Shown: positions 32,288 to 40,780 of the stretch, one piece after another | Layout: the number at the start of each line of letters is the position of its first letter | Position numbering within the stretch: position 1 is the first letter of the stretch | DNA from: Acidimicrobiaceae bacterium | Lineage (GTDB): Bacteria > Actinomycetota > Acidimicrobiia > Acidimicrobiales > Aldehydirespiratoraceae | NCBI GenBank assembly: GCA_009844405.1 | Contig: VYBO01000108.1 | Location: 1-56,825 of the forward strand | Reading direction: 5' to 3' | Length of the DNA stretch: 56,825 bases | Program-made: the position numbers and the translations under genes | Notes under the pieces: generated by a model | What the model saw: only the letters and a program-made list of their open reading frames with translations | Databases searched by the model: none | Told to the model about the DNA's origin: nothing

Positions 32288-33277
32288 GTGCCCGCCGTGA
32301 CTCAGACTTCTGCCCAACGACACGGCATCACCGTGCCCTTCGCCGGCCCCCTGCACACGCAGCGGGAGCGTTTCGAGGAGCTGGTCGACCTCGGCTACAC
32401 CGACGTCTGGTCAGCGGAGGCCGACGGCTTCGACGGCCTCACCACCCTCACCCTGGCGTCGGTGTGGGCGCCCTCCCTGCGGCTGGGAACCGCCATCCTG
32501 CCCGTCTACACCCGCGGCCCCGCCCTGCTCGCGCAGTCGGCGGCGTCGCTGGCCTCGGCCGCGCCGGGCCGTTTCGTGCTCGGTATCGGCTCGTCGTCGG
32601 ACGTGATAGTCGGCCGGTGGAACGCAGCGGCCTTCGACCGCCCGTATCAGCGTGTGCGCGACACGATCCGCTTCCTGAGAGCGGCTATGAGCGGCGAGAA
32701 GGTCACCGAGGACTACGACACCTTCTCCGTGCGCGGCTTCCGGCTCGGCGTCAGGGTCGACGAGCCCGTCCCCATCTTCGTGGCCGCCCTGCGAGAGCGC
32801 ATGCTGCGGCTGGCGGCACGCGAGGGCGATGGGGCCATCATCAACTGGCTCTCGGCTCAGGACGCAGGCCGGGTATGCGCCATCGTGAGGTCCGAGAGCC
32901 CGGCAGCCGAGATAGTGGCCCGCATTTTCGTGCTGCCAACTTCGGATCGTGAAGCGGCCATGGCCACGGGCCGGTTCATCCTGGCCGCCTACCTCAACGT
33001 GCCGGTTTACCGGGCGTTCCACTCGTGGCTCGGCCGCACGGACGCGCTCGGCGAGCACTGGGCCCAGTGGCAGGCGGGCGACCGTCGGGGCTCTCTCGCG
33101 AAGATCCCCGAGCAGGTGGTCGACGAACTGCTGGTGCACGGCACGCCCGAGGAGTGCCGCGATCACATCCGGCGCTTCGTCGACAACGGCGTGACCTGCC
33201 CCGCGCCCATTGTGCTGCCGGTGGAGGGTGTCGACGCGTTCGAAGTGGTCAGAGCGCTGGCGCCCGCCGGGCGCTAG
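32288..33277 (+). CDS. LLM-class F420-dependent oxidoreductase
   Basis: A 329-residue luciferase-like monooxygenase-family protein. It opens with a TIM-barrel strand (HGITVPFAG), FEELVDLGYTDVW and RLGTAILPVYTRGP, then the typical PGRFVLGIGSSS and a C-terminal VHGTPEECRDHIRRFVDNG. This pattern is that of actinobacterial F420H2-dependent oxidoreductases. The substrate is unknown. A second paralogue lies at 38277. The stop shares a CTAG (33274-33277) with the convergent SDR gene. Confidence 0.8.
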   Translation: MPAVTQTSAQRHGITVPFAGPLHTQRERFEELVDLGYTDVWSAEADGFDGLTTLTLASVWAPSLRLGTAILPVYTRGPALLAQSAASLASAAPGRFVLGIGSSSDVIVGRWNAAAFDRPYQRVRDTIRFLRAAMSGEKVTEDYDTFSVRGFRLGVRVDEPVPIFVAALRERMLRLAAREGDGAIINWLSAQDAGRVCAIVRSESPAAEIVARIFVLPTSDREAAMATGRFILAAYLNVPVYRAFHSWLGRTDALGEHWAQWQAGDRRGSLAKIPEQVVDELLVHGTPEECRDHIRRFVDNGVTCPAPIVLPVEGVDAFEVVRALAPAGR

Positions 33278-34086
33278 AAACTGGAGGTTCCCAGCAGACC
33301 CCTCTGCATGCGCCGCATGCCGCGCAGCCAGCGCTCCCGGTCACCGGCTCGGCGCTGCTCGTAGGTTTCCACTTCGGGGTGGGGCAGTATCAGGAACCGA
33401 TCCTCCCGAAGCGCCTCCAGGGTTGCGGCCGCCACCTCTTCGGGCTCCATCAGACCCAGGGCCTCCACCTGGGCCACTCCGAGCATCCGGTCAGATTCCG
33501 TCATCGGGGTGCGAACCCCCTGGGGGCACAGGCACGACACCCTCACGCCGTCGTCGCCGTGGGTGATGGCGATCCACTCGGCCAGCGCCACCGCGGCGTG
33601 CTTGGTGACCGCGTACGACGCCGTCCCCAGTCCGGTCAGCAGCCCTGCGGCCGAGGCGGTCACCAGCAGATGGCCCGAGCCTCGCTCCACCCATCTCGGC
33701 ACGAGATGGCGGCAGGCGATGACATGGGCCATCAGGTTCACGTCCCAGATCCGGTTCCACTCCTCGTCGGGGCGCTCCACCCCGCCCATGCGGGAGACGC
33801 CGGCGTTGCCGCACCACAGCTCGATCGGGCCGAGGCTCTCCTCGATCCCATCGATCAGCGCGACCACTGCGGCCTCGTCGGTCACGTCTATCTCGGCCGC
33901 CCAGCCGATCGGGCTCCCGGCAGCAGCCTCGGCGGCGATATCGGTGGCCACAGCCTCTGCGCCGGTCCCGTCAATGTCGGCCACCACAACCGCAGCTCCC
34001 GCGTCGAGAGCCAAGACTCGGGCCAGCGAGCGTCCGATACCGCTGGCGGCGCCCGTCACCACCGCGACAGCCCCTTCGAGTTCCAT
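33274..34086 (-). CDS. Short-chain dehydrogenase/reductase
   Basis: In this 270-residue classical SDR the NAD(P) site TGAASGIGRS is at about residues 12-21, the NAG-type strand CGNAGVSRMG at about 92, and the catalytic Ser-Tyr-Lys in VTASAAG and SYAVTKHAA (Tyr near 158, Lys near 162). A C-terminal helix (FLILPHPEV and YEQRRAGDRERWL) is characteristic of a large actinobacterial SDR subgroup. The substrate is unknown. It shares its stop tetramer with the F420 oxidoreductase. Confidence 0.8.
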   Translation of the reverse strand: MELEGAVAVVTGAASGIGRSLARVLALDAGAAVVVADIDGTGAEAVATDIAAEAAAGSPIGWAAEIDVTDEAAVVALIDGIEESLGPIELWCGNAGVSRMGGVERPDEEWNRIWDVNLMAHVIACRHLVPRWVERGSGHLLVTASAAGLLTGLGTASYAVTKHAAVALAEWIAITHGDDGVRVSCLCPQGVRTPMTESDRMLGVAQVEALGLMEPEEVAAATLEALREDRFLILPHPEVETYEQRRAGDRERWLRGMRRMQRGLLGTSSF

Positions 34087-34126
34087 GTCTCGATCCTAGT
34101 TTTGGCCCCAGCAGGTTCTCAGGTTC

Positions 34127-34651
34127 TCAGCGCCACAGGCGGCGGGCGACCGCGCCGAGCACCGCGCCGGTCCCGATCCCTGCGGCCACGTCGCTGGCGT
34201 GGTGGATCCGGACGTGTATGCGGCTCAGCGCCACGACCAACCCCAGCGCGTAGTACGCGGGCGCCCAAGGGCTGCGGCGTGACAGCAGCGACGCCGCGAC
34301 CATGGCCGCACTGGCGTGACCGCTGGGAAAGCTGCTGGTGAGGGGCTGGCGCAGGGCATGGGGCCGGTTCCCCGCGAAGACCGGACGCCGCCGCCCGAAG
34401 GCCGTCTTGACGAGGCCGTTGACCAGCACCGCTTCCGCGAGGAGGGCGATGCTGAGTTCGGCAGCCGGGCGATGGGTTCGCCGCGCCACAGCCTGAGCGG
34501 CCCCGAGCGCGTGCCACAGCCGCGAGTGGTTGGCGGCCTCCGACGCCGAGTACATGATCCGGTCCAGAGCGGGCTTTCCCCGCAGGGTGCGCTCCCACCA
34601 GGCGTCGACCGCAGCGTCGATGCCCTCGACGGGCTTGTGGGCATCGCTCAT
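34127..34651 (-). CDS. PAP2-family phosphatase (membrane)
   Basis: The 174-residue protein has the three PAP2 motifs: KTAFGRRRP (motif 1), PSGHASA (motif 2) and SRIHVRIHHASDV (motif 3). The histidines of motifs 2 and 3 are the catalytic pair. Hydrophobic segments around the motifs indicate a membrane enzyme. It may dephosphorylate undecaprenyl pyrophosphate or phosphatidic acid. The start overlaps the stop of the VanW-like gene by 4 nt, which couples the pair and supports an envelope role. Confidence 0.8.
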   Translation of the reverse strand: MSDAHKPVEGIDAAVDAWWERTLRGKPALDRIMYSASEAANHSRLWHALGAAQAVARRTHRPAAELSIALLAEAVLVNGLVKTAFGRRRPVFAGNRPHALRQPLTSSFPSGHASAAMVAASLLSRRSPWAPAYYALGLVVALSRIHVRIHHASDVAAGIGTGAVLGAVARRLWR

Positions 34652-36567
34652 TGAGATTCACCTGGGATGGTCGTGGAGGGCGTGACACTGCTTCCCGGCT
34701 CACCCGACTCCCCGCCCTGCTGGCCGGGATCCTCGCCGCCGAAGTCTGTTCCGGTCTCGCCCTGCTCCCAGCCGGCCTCCTCGCCCAACTGCTCGCTCTC
34801 CTCGGATGGCACGACCGTGGTGGATGTCGTCGTCGTGGTCGTGACCGAGGGAGACCCGTCGCACTTGAGGCCCTCGGGGCGGTACTGGGCCCACACCGTG
34901 TCGGTCTCGGTGCGGCCGTCGTCCAGGTAAGTGCGGGTCCGCTCCGTGGTCACCCGGGTGCAGGTGGTCCCCACGGTCCGCGTCCACTGGCCGGTCTGCT
35001 CGGCCAGCACCCACGGCGTCGAGTAGAGCCTCACGGTGATCGAGTCGTCGTCGGTGGTGGGCCACAGCATCACGCCGTAGGGGGTGTTGTTCTCCAGCAC
35101 CAGGTCAGGCGCCGGATACGACACCGTGGCCTCGCGGCCATAGGGGTAGCGGCTCAAGTAGATGGTGTGGCTCTGGTAGTCGATGAAGTCGAGCCCCGCG
35201 AAGAAGGCCGCGTTGAACAGCGTGGTGGCGTACTGCGAGATGCCTCCACCCACCGAGTCCACGAACACGCCGTCGAGGATCATCTTGGCTGGGACGAACC
35301 CCTTGCCGGTCGTGCGGGGACCGACGTGGCCGTTGACCGAGAATCGCTGGCCGGGCTCGATGATCACGCCGCGGGTCAGCTCCGAGATGCGGGCGATGTT
35401 GATTGTCCGGTCCTGGGCCGGCGTGAAGCGCGTGGTGAACTCTCCGACCACTTGGAGGATGCCGAGCGACTCGGCCCACTCCCGGCCCCGGGGGTGGGGG
35501 TTGGGGGCGGCCGGCAGCACGATCACCGGCTGGCCGTCGATCATCCCCTGCAGCAGCGCGTCGGCCGCAGTCTCGTCGCAGCACTTGAATCCGGCCTGTC
35601 CCTCGGAGATCGTCACGGCGCCGTCCTGGTCCAGGCTGATGGTCGCGGGGATCCCTTCGCTGCCGATCCCCACGAACAGGCTGGCGAGGGTGGTCGAGAT
35701 CCGCGGGTCCTCATCATCCTTGAGGCCGAGGTGGGTGTCGTGCTGCTCTCCCTCGAGGACGATGAACTGCCGGAGGGCCTGCTCGCCGATGGTGAAGGTC
35801 GCGGTGGTGCCCTCCAGTTGGAGCTGAACCCCTCCCTCGGTGATCTCGTTGGCCTTGGTGGCGAAGGCGGCGGCCAGCGCCACCGCGATCGGGTCGGCCG
35901 GCTCCATGCCACTTATCGGAACCTCGACGGCAACCCGGCCGCCCATGTTGTTGAGCACGGCGTCCTCGAGCCTGCGGGCCAGCAACTCCATGTCGGGGAC
36001 AGGAACATCGATGTGCAGAACCGGCTGGAAGGCTCCATCGACTGGGTCGAGCTGGATCCGGGGCGTCTCGGGGTCGGTGAAGGAGTCGACGGTGGCGGCG
36101 AGGGTTCCCAGGTCGGTGGTCACCGACGGGCTCACGTCGCGGCTGGCGAACAGATCGAACAGCCACGCGGCCGGCCGGACCACCGGCGGCGGCGGGTTGT
36201 CGGCCTCGGCCAGAATCCGCTCGGCATCCAGCGAGATTCCGAGTTCCTCGGCGGTGACTGTGATCGTTTGGTCCAGGAACTGCAGGTCGATGTCGGGGAA
36301 CTGCGGGTCGACGTCCGGGAACTGGAGGTCGATGGTGGTCTCAGCCACCTCCTTGACGACGGGTTCGAGCGCTATGACTGCCTCTTCGGGCTCCAACCCG
36401 CCGATCTCGACTCCCGACACTGTCGCTCCCGGACGGATGCGGCTCTCCTCGCGCGCCTCGTAGACCTGCCATCCGACGATCAGAGCGCCGATCACCACTG
36501 CTGGTCCGACAAGGAACGGCCATAATCGCCCGTGCCGAACCTGCGGTCCTAGCAGCCGCCTGAGCAC
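34648..36567 (-). CDS. VanW-family exported protein with peptidoglycan-binding-like repeats
   Basis: The 639-residue protein has one N-terminal membrane segment (LWPFLVGPAVVIGALIVGW, about 16-34) and is otherwise extracytoplasmic. Two repeats of the peptidoglycan-binding-4 type (GVEIGGLEPEEAV and later homologous stretches) are followed by the VanW domain (about 385-520), with ISELTRGVIIEPGQRFSVN and GGGISQYATTLFNA. A C-terminal Ser/Thr/Gly-rich tail is disordered. An unusual run of QFPD-type units lies near residue 85. VanW proteins are linked to vancomycin clusters but their function is unresolved. It is coupled to the PAP2 gene. Confidence 0.8.
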   Translation of the reverse strand: MLRRLLGPQVRHGRLWPFLVGPAVVIGALIVGWQVYEAREESRIRPGATVSGVEIGGLEPEEAVIALEPVVKEVAETTIDLQFPDVDPQFPDIDLQFLDQTITVTAEELGISLDAERILAEADNPPPPVVRPAAWLFDLFASRDVSPSVTTDLGTLAATVDSFTDPETPRIQLDPVDGAFQPVLHIDVPVPDMELLARRLEDAVLNNMGGRVAVEVPISGMEPADPIAVALAAAFATKANEITEGGVQLQLEGTTATFTIGEQALRQFIVLEGEQHDTHLGLKDDEDPRISTTLASLFVGIGSEGIPATISLDQDGAVTISEGQAGFKCCDETAADALLQGMIDGQPVIVLPAAPNPHPRGREWAESLGILQVVGEFTTRFTPAQDRTINIARISELTRGVIIEPGQRFSVNGHVGPRTTGKGFVPAKMILDGVFVDSVGGGISQYATTLFNAAFFAGLDFIDYQSHTIYLSRYPYGREATVSYPAPDLVLENNTPYGVMLWPTTDDDSITVRLYSTPWVLAEQTGQWTRTVGTTCTRVTTERTRTYLDDGRTETDTVWAQYRPEGLKCDGSPSVTTTTTTSTTVVPSEESEQLGEEAGWEQGETGTDFGGEDPGQQGGESGEPGSSVTPSTTIPGESQ

Positions 36568-36669
36568 CGTTCGAGGGTATCCGCAGCAAGTGACCGCGCC
36601 GGGTCAACCGCCCTGCCGAGGCCCTCAGCGGGTGCGCGGGGAGGTGCAAGTGTTTCAAGTCGCAGCGGT

Positions 36670-36740
36670 GTCATTCCCGCTCTTGTTCGCTGCGCTCACG
36701 GGCCGCTCGGGCCACGGCCTCGCCCGTATGGACTGCATCC
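36670..36740 (-). repeat. Dispersed intergenic repeat, copy 3
   Basis: On the minus strand it contains the core GGCCCGAGCGGCCCGTGAGC followed by GCGAACAAGAGCGGGAATGA, identical in wording to copies 1, 2 and 4. The part before the core is degenerate, and the boundary sequence GAGGCCCCGCGGATAG is not intact. It lies between the VanW-like gene and nucS, both minus-strand. Confidence 0.7.
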
Positions 36741-36762
36741 GCCCGCCTACTCGCTCGGCCTC

Positions 36763-37431
36763 TCAGAACAGCCTGAGTTCGGGCGACTCGACGCCCCGCA
36801 GCTCGTCGTAGTCCACCTCCACGCAGTTGATGGAGCGGTCGGCCGCCAGCACCTTGGCCTGGGGCTTGATGGTCCGGGCCACGAACACGCCCCGCACCGG
36901 TGCCAGGCTCGGGTCGGAGTTCAAGTAATGCAGGTACCGGGTCAGCTGCTCCACGCCGTCGATCTCGCCGTTGCGCTTCACCTCTACCGCCACCGCGTTG
37001 CCGGAGGCGTCGCGGCACAGCAGGTCCACGGGGCCGATGGCGGTAGGAAACTCGCGGCGCACCAGGATGAAGCCGTCCTCGATGGCGTCCGGATTCTCTG
37101 CGAGGAGCGCTTGCATCTGCGCCTCGACGCCGTCCTTCCGCAGACCGGGATCGGTGCCCATCTCGTGGGTGCTGTCGTGGAGGATCTCCTCGATCCTGAT
37201 GACGAGAGAGTCGCTGCGGCCGGGCGCGGTGACGCTCCAAACGCCGGCCGCCTCGTCGATCACCAGCCGGTTCGGGGCGTTCATCCAGTTGAGCGGCTTG
37301 TAGGCGCCACCGTCGGCGTGGACGGCCACGCAGCCGTCGGCCTTGACCATGATGAGGCGGACGGCCGGGGGCAGGTGGGCCTGCAGGCGGCCGTCGTAGT
37401 CGACGGTGCAGCGGGCGATCACGAGCCGCAC
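36763..37431 (-). CDS. nucS: Mismatch-specific endonuclease NucS
   Basis: The 222-residue protein matches NucS/EndoMS from end to end. The N-terminus has MRLVIARC, then [25 protein letters not shown] and a C-terminal nuclease with VDLLCRDA and VAVEVKR. The latter give the Asp and E-x-K catalytic residues. The C-terminus LRLF is the expected sliding-clamp-binding tail. NucS cleaves both strands at mismatches and replaces MutS/MutL in most actinobacteria. I chose GTG 37431 because the family begins MRLVIA there. Confidence 0.85.
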   Translation of the reverse strand: MRLVIARCTVDYDGRLQAHLPPAVRLIMVKADGCVAVHADGGAYKPLNWMNAPNRLVIDEAAGVWSVTAPGRSDSLVIRIEEILHDSTHEMGTDPGLRKDGVEAQMQALLAENPDAIEDGFILVRREFPTAIGPVDLLCRDASGNAVAVEVKRNGEIDGVEQLTRYLHYLNSDPSLAPVRGVFVARTIKPQAKVLAADRSINCVEVDYDELRGVESPELRLF

Positions 37432-37496
37432 CGCCAGCAAACTAGCGCGCCCGCCCCGCTGACCTGCGGCGCCGGCCCGGGTGGCATACTCGCCCG

Positions 37497-38249
37497 ATGG
37501 ATCTTGCCGGCCGGACGGCCCTCGTGACCGGGGGAGCCAAGCGGGTCGGTCGGGGCATCACCCTGACCCTGGCCCGGGCCGGGGCCAACGTGGTGATCAA
37601 CTACAACACCTCGGCCGACGAGGCTCGCCGCACCGCAGCCGATGCCGAGGCACTGGGCGTGCAGGCCTTGCCGGTAGCGGCCGATGTCACCGACGACGGC
37701 CAGGTCCAGGCCATGGTGGCGGCCGCGACCGACCGTTTCGGCACCATCGACGTGCTGGTCAACAATGCGTCCACCTTCGCCTTCGGAGAATTCCCGACCG
37801 ACGATCTGACCGTGTGGCACCGGTCGATCGACACTCTCGTCCACGGCCCCTTCTACTGCGCCAACCGGGTGGCTCCGGTCATGCTGGCCAACGGCTCCGG
37901 AGTGATCGTCAGCATCGGTGATCTGAGCGCGTTCGAGCCCTGGCCGGGGTTCGCCGGCCACTCGGTGGGCAAGGGGGCGATCATCTCCCTGACCCGCCAG
38001 CTGGCCCTGGATCTGGCCCCCGCCATCAGGGTCAACGCGGTGGTCCCGGGCCCGGCACTGCGCCCCGCCGACTACGACGACGCCACCTACCAGCGGGTGG
38101 CCGACGAGACTCTCGTGGGGCGGTGGGGCACCCCCGTTGAGATGGGCCAGGCGGTCCAGTTCCTGATCGAGGCCGACTACATAACGGGCGAGGTTCTCAC
38201 CGTGGACGGCGGCCAGCGCTACGGGCACCGCAAGCACGCCCACGGCTGA
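37497..38249 (+). CDS. SDR-family oxidoreductase with substituted catalytic tyrosine
   Basis: The 250-residue SDR has the NAD(P) motif [10 protein letters not shown] (about 11-20), the strand VNNAST and a C-terminal [13 protein letters not shown]. It most resembles the pteridine-reductase-like SDRs. At the active site the expected Y-x-x-x-K is HSVGK ([10 protein letters not shown], about 157-166), so tyrosine is replaced by histidine while lysine and the upstream serine (VSIGDL) remain. The enzyme may be inactive in normal SDR chemistry or use another residue. It is divergent from nucS, 66 nt away. Confidence 0.8.
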   Translation: MDLAGRTALVTGGAKRVGRGITLTLARAGANVVINYNTSADEARRTAADAEALGVQALPVAADVTDDGQVQAMVAAATDRFGTIDVLVNNASTFAFGEFPTDDLTVWHRSIDTLVHGPFYCANRVAPVMLANGSGVIVSIGDLSAFEPWPGFAGHSVGKGAIISLTRQLALDLAPAIRVNAVVPGPALRPADYDDATYQRVADETLVGRWGTPVEMGQAVQFLIEADYITGEVLTVDGGQRYGHRKHAHG

Positions 38250-38276
38250 TCGGGCCGCTGACGCCTGTACCGGAGC

Positions 38277-39251
38277 ATGGTCGCCGCCGGGGTCCACATC
38301 GTGCCGCTGATGTCGTCGGGCGACGTCATCGCGGTGGCCGCCGAGGCGGAGCGGCTCGGATACGACTACTGCCTGGTGGCCGACGAGGGGTTCCATCCCG
38401 ACGTCTACGCCTGCCTGGGAGCCATCGCCCGGGCCACCGACCGGATAACTCTCGGCGTGCTGACCAACGCCTACACTCGGCACCCGGCGGTGACCGCGGC
38501 CGCGGCCGCCACCGTCAATGAACTGTCCGGCGGTCGGCTCGTCGTCACCCTGCTGGCCGGAGGGTCGATGGTGCTCAGCCCCATGGGAATCGAGCGATCC
38601 CGCCCCGCCCGGATGGTGGCCGACTGCGTGCAGGTACTGAAGCGGTTGTGGTCGGGCGAGGAGGTGAGCTGGAGCGGTCAGACCTGCTCCCTCGATCGGG
38701 CCCGGCTCGGCATGGGACCCCAACCGATCCCGATCTGGATCGCCGGCAGGGGACCGCGGCTGCTGGAGTTGGCCGGACGGCAGGCTGACGGCGTCATCCT
38801 CACCGTCAAGCCCGATCTCGGAGCCGCTCTCAGCCTCGTCGAGTCGGCCGCCGCGAAGGCGGGCCGTCCCGAGCCTCAGCGCTTCTACCTGGGACGGATC
38901 TGCTACACGCCGGAGTTGATCGAGGGGCAGCGCCGAACCCTGTCGTTCGTGCTGATGGATTCGCCCCGCCGGGTGCTGGAGTCGCTGGGCCTCACCGCCG
39001 ACGAGATCTATGTCGTGGAGCAGGCCGCGGGCACGAACCGTCCCGAACTCGTCGACGAACTGGTGACCGGCGACCTCCTCCGGCGCTATCAGGCGTCCGG
39101 GACAACCCAGGAATGCCGGGTCGAGGTCGAGCAACTTGCTCGCCAGCACAGCCTGAGCGGCGTGCTCATCGACGCGCTGTCGTCGGACCTCGGCGAGAAC
39201 CTCGCCGTGCTGGCCGACTCGTTGCCGATCATCCACGGCGCCCGGCCCTAG
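38277..39251 (+). CDS. LLM-class F420-dependent oxidoreductase
   Basis: This 324-residue luciferase-family protein is a distant paralogue of the protein at 32288. Markers are AERLGYDYCLVADEG, ITLGVLTNAYTRHPAV and RLGMGPQPIPIWIAGRGPR with LLELAGRQADGVILTV. Such proteins in mycothiol-containing actinobacteria commonly use F420. It follows the SDR gene by 27 nt and precedes the aldolase gene by 11 nt. The three therefore form a likely operon; the substrate remains unknown. Confidence 0.8.
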   Translation: MVAAGVHIVPLMSSGDVIAVAAEAERLGYDYCLVADEGFHPDVYACLGAIARATDRITLGVLTNAYTRHPAVTAAAAATVNELSGGRLVVTLLAGGSMVLSPMGIERSRPARMVADCVQVLKRLWSGEEVSWSGQTCSLDRARLGMGPQPIPIWIAGRGPRLLELAGRQADGVILTVKPDLGAALSLVESAAAKAGRPEPQRFYLGRICYTPELIEGQRRTLSFVLMDSPRRVLESLGLTADEIYVVEQAAGTNRPELVDELVTGDLLRRYQASGTTQECRVEVEQLARQHSLSGVLIDALSSDLGENLAVLADSLPIIHGARP

Positions 39252-39262
39252 CATCTGCTCCC

Positions 39263-40042
39263 ATGGGTTCCCGAGACCTCAGCCGCATCTTCGGCCCTGA
39301 CGGGCGAACCGTGATCATCGCCCTCGATCACGGATTGATCGACGGGCCCTGCCCAGGCTTCGAACGGCCGGGCGAGACCATCTCCGCGGTGGTGGCCGGC
39401 GGGCCCGACGCGGTGTTGACCTCCTACGGCGTCGCCCAGAACTTCGCAGCCGAGCTGGATCCGGTCGGGCTCATCCTGCGCAGCGACGGCGCGGTGAGCA
39501 ACCTCGGATCGTCCAGCACCGGTTCGGTCGGGCGGTTCTTCGGAGTCGAGGACGCGCTCCGGGCAGGCGCCGACGCCCTGGCCGTGACCGCCCTGCCCGG
39601 CTCGGCTTCGGAGGCGGACACACTGCACAATCTGGCCCGCACCATCGGCGAGGCCCACGGCTCGGATCTGCCGGTCATGGCCGAGATGGTGCCGGGCGGG
39701 TTCGATTCTCCGCCCGATATGCGGGCACCCGACGCGGTGGCCTTCGCGGCCCGCCTGGGAGCCGAGATGGGAGCCGACTTCATCAAGGCGCCCTACAGCG
39801 CGGATTTTGCCCGGGTCACTTCATCCACGTTCGTTCCCGTGGTGATCCTGGGCGGTTCCAAGGGCTCTGAGGCCGCCACACTGGCCAATATCCGGGCCGC
39901 GGTCGATGCGGGCGCCGCCGGCGTGGCCATGGGCCGCAACGTCTTCCAGAGCGACAACCCCACGGCCATGACCCGGGCCGTGGTCGCGGTAGTGCACGCC
40001 GGCGCCACCGTCGAGGAAGCCCTGGCCATCCTGGAAGGATGA
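39263..40042 (+). CDS. Class I aldolase, DhnA/LsrF type
   Basis: The 259-residue protein is a DeoC/FbaB-like class I aldolase. It has VIIALDHGL (about 17-25), VMAEMVPGG, the Schiff-base lysine in [10 protein letters not shown] (about 174) and GGSKGSEA with [13 protein letters not shown] for phosphate binding. Relatives include archaeal-type fructose-bisphosphate aldolase, LsrF and the aminodeoxyheptulosonate synthase. The substrate is probably a phosphorylated sugar. ATG 39263 is 11 nt after the F420 oxidoreductase gene. Confidence 0.8.
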   Translation: MGSRDLSRIFGPDGRTVIIALDHGLIDGPCPGFERPGETISAVVAGGPDAVLTSYGVAQNFAAELDPVGLILRSDGAVSNLGSSSTGSVGRFFGVEDALRAGADALAVTALPGSASEADTLHNLARTIGEAHGSDLPVMAEMVPGGFDSPPDMRAPDAVAFAARLGAEMGADFIKAPYSADFARVTSSTFVPVVILGGSKGSEAATLANIRAAVDAGAAGVAMGRNVFQSDNPTAMTRAVVAVVHAGATVEEALAILEG

Positions 40043-40129
40043 CCCCGGCCGCTTCCCATCATCGGGTTGTCACATCCCCGGTGTTACTCTTACCTCGTGC
40101 AGTAATCCTCCATGGCTTCAGGAGGTTCA

Positions 40130-40378
40130 ATGACCATGGCGGCAGGACAGCTGCGGACTAACGAGGTCGCCTACGAGAACGACTACAGAGAGAAGTTGGA
40201 GCGCGACCACCACGGCAAGACCGCGCTAATGCATGACGGCGAGGTCGTTGACATATACGACGACCCAAACGACGCCTACTTGGCAGGCTACGAGAGGTGG
40301 GGTTTGGGCAGCTTCTCCATGAAGGAGATCGGTCGGGAACCCATCGAGTTGGGCATCTTCTCAGCCAGCCTTGCCTGA
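40130..40378 (+). CDS. Small protein paired with a retropepsin-like gene
   Basis: The 82-residue acidic protein contains YENDYREKLERDHHGKTAL followed by MHDGEVVDIYDDPNDAYLAG and GLGSFSMKEIG. The pattern of a helix, a strand with HxGK and a strand with GEVVDI resembles small DUF5678-type proteins. The ATG at 40130 has a strong AGGAGG 5 nt upstream. That site can pair with CCTCC at 40106-40110, so the start may be masked in the transcript. The retropepsin-like gene starts 9 nt downstream. Function is unknown. Confidence 0.65.
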   Translation: MTMAAGQLRTNEVAYENDYREKLERDHHGKTALMHDGEVVDIYDDPNDAYLAGYERWGLGSFSMKEIGREPIELGIFSASLA

Positions 40379-40387
40379 GAGCGTCCA

Positions 40388-40780
40388 TTGCGCTCATTTG
40401 AAGTTGTCGATGCCAGAATTCTGGTGGCGGTCGATTGCGAGGTTCCGCCCGGTGGTTTGCAGCACCGGTTCATGGCGCTACTGGACACCGGCGCACAGAT
40501 CACCAGTATCTCCAGCACGGTCATAGAAACCCTGGCAGTGCGACCGGTCGGCACCTTGCCCATCAGGTACCCCAGCGGCAACAGACAGGTCCATGATGCG
40601 TTCTGGCTGCGAGTAGGCATCGCAGGACTACCGCATGCCCGGGGCGCTGCCTACGTGGTACACATTGAGCCCGGATCACCGGACTACGCAGTGATCCTTG
40701 GTATGGACATCCTGGTCCACTACGACATCGCTATCAGCGGCGGGCAATGCACAATAACCACTCCCACGCCTGCCCATTGA
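40388..40780 (+). CDS. Retropepsin-like aspartic protease domain protein
   Basis: The 130-residue protein has the single aspartic-protease signature ALLDTGAQITSIS (about residues 30-42) and, near the C-terminus, VILGMDIL (about 101-108). This hydrophobic-Gly element is the usual second conserved feature of retroviral-type proteases. A dimer would be needed to form the active site. The start is a TTG. Such genes occur in bacteria after a small acidic protein, as here. Substrate and purpose are unknown. The next gene, a sugar kinase, starts on the overlapping TGATG. Confidence 0.75.
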   Translation: MRSFEVVDARILVAVDCEVPPGGLQHRFMALLDTGAQITSISSTVIETLAVRPVGTLPIRYPSGNRQVHDAFWLRVGIAGLPHARGAAYVVHIEPGSPDYAVILGMDILVHYDIAISGGQCTITTPTPAH

